The notes beneath the pieces were generated by a model, which did no database searches, was not told the DNA's origin, and saw only the letters and a program-made list of their open reading frames with translations. Below, in pieces: positions 60,661 through 64,000 of a stretch of 64,000 bases of DNA (the stretch's first letter is position 1; the number at the start of each line of letters is the position of its first letter). The translations under genes were made by a program, and so were the position numbers. Location: the NCBI RefSeq assembly GCF_009017415.1, contig NC_092409.1:5394001-5458000 (forward strand), written 5' to 3'. Source of the DNA: Aspergillus flavus (Eukaryota; Ascomycota; Eurotiomycetes; Eurotiales; Aspergillaceae).

Positions 60661-61152
60661 TACAGTAAAACCTGTACATAGCAACTCCGATATAGGAATA
60701 TACCCGATATAAGCGATCTACCAGGCTGCCTCCTATCGTTTCCCATACAAAATTGAGAAAACCTCGATACAGGGAACTTTCAGTAAACTACTCAGCCTCC
60801 CATACAAAATTCCGTATAACGAGGTATCGTGGGTCTAACTAATCAATCAGAAAATGTACTGGGATAACGTAGACTCACGTGTAAATTTCTACTAACTTAG
60901 TCCTAGAACTCTACCCCTACTACCTGATTGATAATAACAAAAATATATATAATTGCAAGATTTCTTTTACTCTACCTTCCTCTTAGTCTTTATACTAAGG
61001 CAATCTACTCAGAATACTATGTAATACTATATTATTATACTCCATCTATATTTTAGATAGATTTATATAGTGATTTTGATATAAGCAATATCTCGATATA
61101 AGCAATTTAGGCAGTCAGCTCAAAGCCTTGCTTATATACAGGTTTTACTGTA
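60661..61152. mobile_element. Non-autonomous TA-flanked inverted-repeat element (MITE, Tc1/mariner-pogo type)
   Basis: A 488-bp element (60663-61150) with terminal inverted repeats of about 25 bp. The left end is CAGTAAAACCTGTACATAGC; the right end read inward is CAGTAAAACCTGTATATAAG, so the first 14 bases are identical and most of the next ten match. A TA lies on each outer side (60661-60662 and 61151-61152), the target duplication of Tc1/mariner/pogo (Fot1-like) transposons. Inside are repeats of GATATAAGC(A/G)AT near both ends and two copies of CCCATACAAAATT (60742 and 60799). There is no transposase reading frame. The centre (60930-61075) is very AT-rich. It must have moved using an enzyme encoded elsewhere. 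Confidence 0.88.
60742..60811 (+). repeat. Direct repeat CCCATACAAAATT inside the element
   Basis: Two exact copies, at 60742-60754 and 60799-60811. They may be subterminal transposase-binding repeats; this is inferred from their placement near the left end. Confidence 0.75.
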
Positions 61153-64000
61153 TGACCAAAAGGACACACGATCCGATCCCCTTACTGATGGAATTAGTAA
61201 CGCTTATGGGGACTACCGATGTCTGGAACCGAACTTCGCGTGGATCTCATGGCTTTGTCGCGTAACATGTCGGCTACCCCAGAGTGCTCTGGGTGATGTA
61301 CTATTTCGATCAGGGATTTGTAAAGAAGACACGTGGCTACCAAGATTATCAGATGGGGTTTGTTCGTAAGAGGAGTTTCATGATAGAACAAGAACCAAAC
61401 GCAGTAGTAGGGGTAAGGGAGGAAGCAAAACCTGGACGATGTTGAACGAGAAAAATTTGAGTGTTTTCTGCCCCTGACCCAAAGTATGACATCGGAAGAG
61501 CGGAGGTTGTCAAATTTTTATTTTATTTTGCATTCTTGATCCCTGTCTTTTTAGTGTACTCCATTGTCACACAGTTGAAAAGTCTGATCTTTACACAGCC
61601 CTGTAATGATTGGTCATCGCAACGATTGCTTACACAGGCACAAAGAGGATTTTCTTTGTTCGACCACATGGCAGATCATCCTTGAACCTTATTACAATCA
61701 ACCGGGCAGTTTCGCCATTCGGATCACTAGAGTCTCAATAGTGCTAAAAGAAAGGTTAGGGTATGCCGAACATACAATAGAACAAAGCATATCTTAAGAA
61801 CATGGGGCGATGACCATTCCTGGATTAGGAAGGAAGCCGGACAATGGATGGGGTGACGCTTGTGCAAGGTAATCACCGGTCGATCATCCGCGTATGTATA
61901 CGGAGTACGATGAACTCCTGTTCGTAAACGCTACCCAGATACTCGCAATGTCGCACCAAAGGCTACTACTACCCCACTGTTCTAGAAAGCATTGAGAAGC
62001 GAGGGCGGCATCCATGGGTATGAGTTGGAGAGCTAGGTTTGAGACTATGCAATAGAGTCTCAAACTATTGAAAGATAGTAATACAAATATTGGGGAAACT
62101 TCGGAAAATTTCAATCGATTACGGACTCGTGGGCTCGTGTGTGAGACAGTTGGTAGCCCGTATGATGTCAGTATGTCCCAGGAAAGTTTCGAAATCTCCG
62201 AAAATGGACAAAATTTCATCTTACCATGGTAGACGACACCTCGGATCCAAGATCTGAGACGAACGCCATTCCACATGGCGACCAAGTCCTCGGTACAAGG
62301 GGAACCGCTTAAAGAGAAACGGAGACGGAAAAAAATGAAAAGAAAAAGCGAGGCCCAGCCACCGATCCTGGTTATACCATGAAAATGTTCGGTGACAGTA
62401 CAGAAAAAGATCGATATAGGCTGAGGGTCCACTGGTGCCGACCGCCAAAAGTTGAACCCAGAACCAGGGCAAGTCCCCGGGACTAGTAGAGTCAAAGTGT
62501 GAGAGTGACTGACTAGTGACACGCCAGACCGTGCAATGACAAATTCCAGCCGCAGCCGGCCACTTCCGTGACTTGGTGGCAGGTCGCATCGAAAGACTGC
62601 GCCACAATATGGAGAAGTCAGCCACAAACTTCTCAAGACGGTTTAGAGGTTTACGTACATCGACAACACTAATGGTTTCCTACCTGCCCCGTAACTCGTA
62701 TTGGGAAGTAAAAATATAACTAGAATCCACCAAACAACGGGGCTAGAGCCTCTACCACAATTGTTAGTTTTGTTACCCATTGTGGGCGTCAGACGGTGAC
62801 GGGGGGTTGCAATCTATGGTTGGGACTGCGAGATCGAGCATTGATCGCCGCCCTTGTTCCATCCCTGCACGATCTTTTGTCTGGCGATAGGGAGCGGCAC
62901 GCTAAACCAAGAGGGGAGGGATATTTTCTTTTTTCTCTGTATGTAGGAAATGTACCAGTATCCTCGTACCACTGAGACGTTTCACTGCTCCTGGAAACTA
63001 AGAAATTTCACACATATCCTTTCTAACAAAGACAAGTGAGGCTAAACAGGGCAAATATCTAGGAAGGAGATTGATCCCCGAACTGCCTGTCTACATTATT
63101 GTGACTGCTTCCAAACCCAAGGCGTAGCGTTTGCGAGCTACGTGTCTGTCACTAGCTATGTAGTAGATTTTTGACAAATCATCCGTAATGAGCGAAAACC
63201 TACCTAACTTTACCTGTACCTAGCCACGAGGGCTGCTCCTTTCAGACCAGGGATATGACTGGCGGCAATGTTCGGCTGAAGCTTATTTGACGATGGATCA
63301 ACCGAATGTTCAAAAAACAAACTATTGAGGATTCAATTTCCGTTTCTCTGGTTGAACCAAAGTATGCTTCCGGGGTTTCTACCGTCTCGAGCAAGTGGGC
63401 AATTCTCTTTTGAGATAACAGTCCGGAAATTATTGCCATCAGTTAAACCTTGCTTAATATCTTCCTAAATCCTTTGGGATCGGGGTTGGATTGACGGAGA
63501 CATGCCGAGCCAGGCTGATCTTGCTAAGTTTTTGACTAACCCTAAATCCAACCCACCCAGATTAGTTATTATCTTTTTTCCAATCCAGTCTCGGCTTTGA
63601 CATGGGGCTGACAGACGGGTTCCAGATCTGGGAGAGAAATGAAACAGGGGATGACAAACGAAAAATAACCATTACAAACAGACCGTTACTCCTGGACGAA
63701 TGACTCAGGAAGTGTTACAGAGTCTGATATGTGACGCATGATTGGAGGGCGACGGCATGACTTGTATTCCTCAGGCATGAACATGCCAAACTGAGAGGAT
63801 TAGCGCACATGCATGGAGTTGATCCTTGCCCGGGTAAGTCAGGCTTTTGACAAGTGACATCCACCGAACTCTTTACCAGTACCATGTACTGTAATCATGT
63901 CACAGCCTAACCGCAATCTCCCAACAAGAAGAACCAATGGCTCGGGTCTGCTTGATGGGCGGCTTACCGATCGTCCTTGTCAGTGGAGCATGTCATGGAC
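61153..64000. other. Gene-poor right end of the window
   Basis: 2.8 kb with no supported gene. A 250-codon minus-strand frame at 61884-62636 is the longest reading but has no recognised motif. One TACGGAGTA 9-mer lies at 61899. Confidence 0.5.

Noticed and set aside
1..64000. CRISPR array, rRNA or operon structure
   Set aside because: No regularly spaced repeats and no rRNA sequence seen; genes are monocistronic with fungal introns.

Overview
The window is nuclear DNA of a filamentous ascomycete, almost certainly an Aspergillus. The evidence is short introns (about 50-75 nt) with GTRNGT donors, CTRAC branch sites and YAG acceptors, pyrimidine-rich leaders, and an amyR-agdA-amyA starch cluster. 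The amylase is nearly the TAKA-amylase of A. oryzae as I remember it, including its 499-residue length and eight introns. This favours section Flavi, although black aspergilli also carry close copies. I assembled the exons by eye; each multi-exon model below keeps an open frame across every junction.

Layout. 1-525: 3' end of a mitochondrial calcium uniporter gene. 576-1204 (-): a small unrecognised three-exon gene. 4456-5071 (-): ypdA, the histidine phosphotransfer protein. 9836-10650 (+): 3-hydroxyacyl-CoA dehydratase (PHS1). 10826-12242 (-): Irc6/p34-type adaptin-binding protein. 12854-13466 (-): Sm D3. 13780-14526 (+): Gep4 PGP phosphatase. 15462-17333 (-): homeobox regulator. 21378-26465 (-): Dnf3-type P4-ATPase flippase. 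28884-31031 or 31809 (-): VWA-domain protein with low-complexity ends. 33428-34585 (+): Gfo/Idh/MocA-like protein. 34867-36987 (-): SRP72. 39126-40583 (+): GT31/Fringe-like glycosyltransferase.

41297-50750 is a complete starch-utilisation cluster: amyR (-), agdA (+) and amyA (+). CGG-N8-(C/A)GG sites suited to AmyR lie upstream of agdA and of amyA, so the regulator and its two target enzymes sit together. A second Zn2Cys6 regulator (51797-53945, -) borders the cluster and has no assigned role.

From 53946 to the end, 10 kb are gene-poor. They contain one clear non-autonomous, TA-flanked inverted-repeat element (60663-61150). Large gene-free stretches also lie upstream of ypdA/PHS1 (4.8 kb) and upstream of the homeobox gene (4 kb). 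Across these stretches the 9-mer TACGGAGTA (either strand) occurs at least nine times, about eighteen times the chance expectation. I saw no tRNA, rRNA or CRISPR array.
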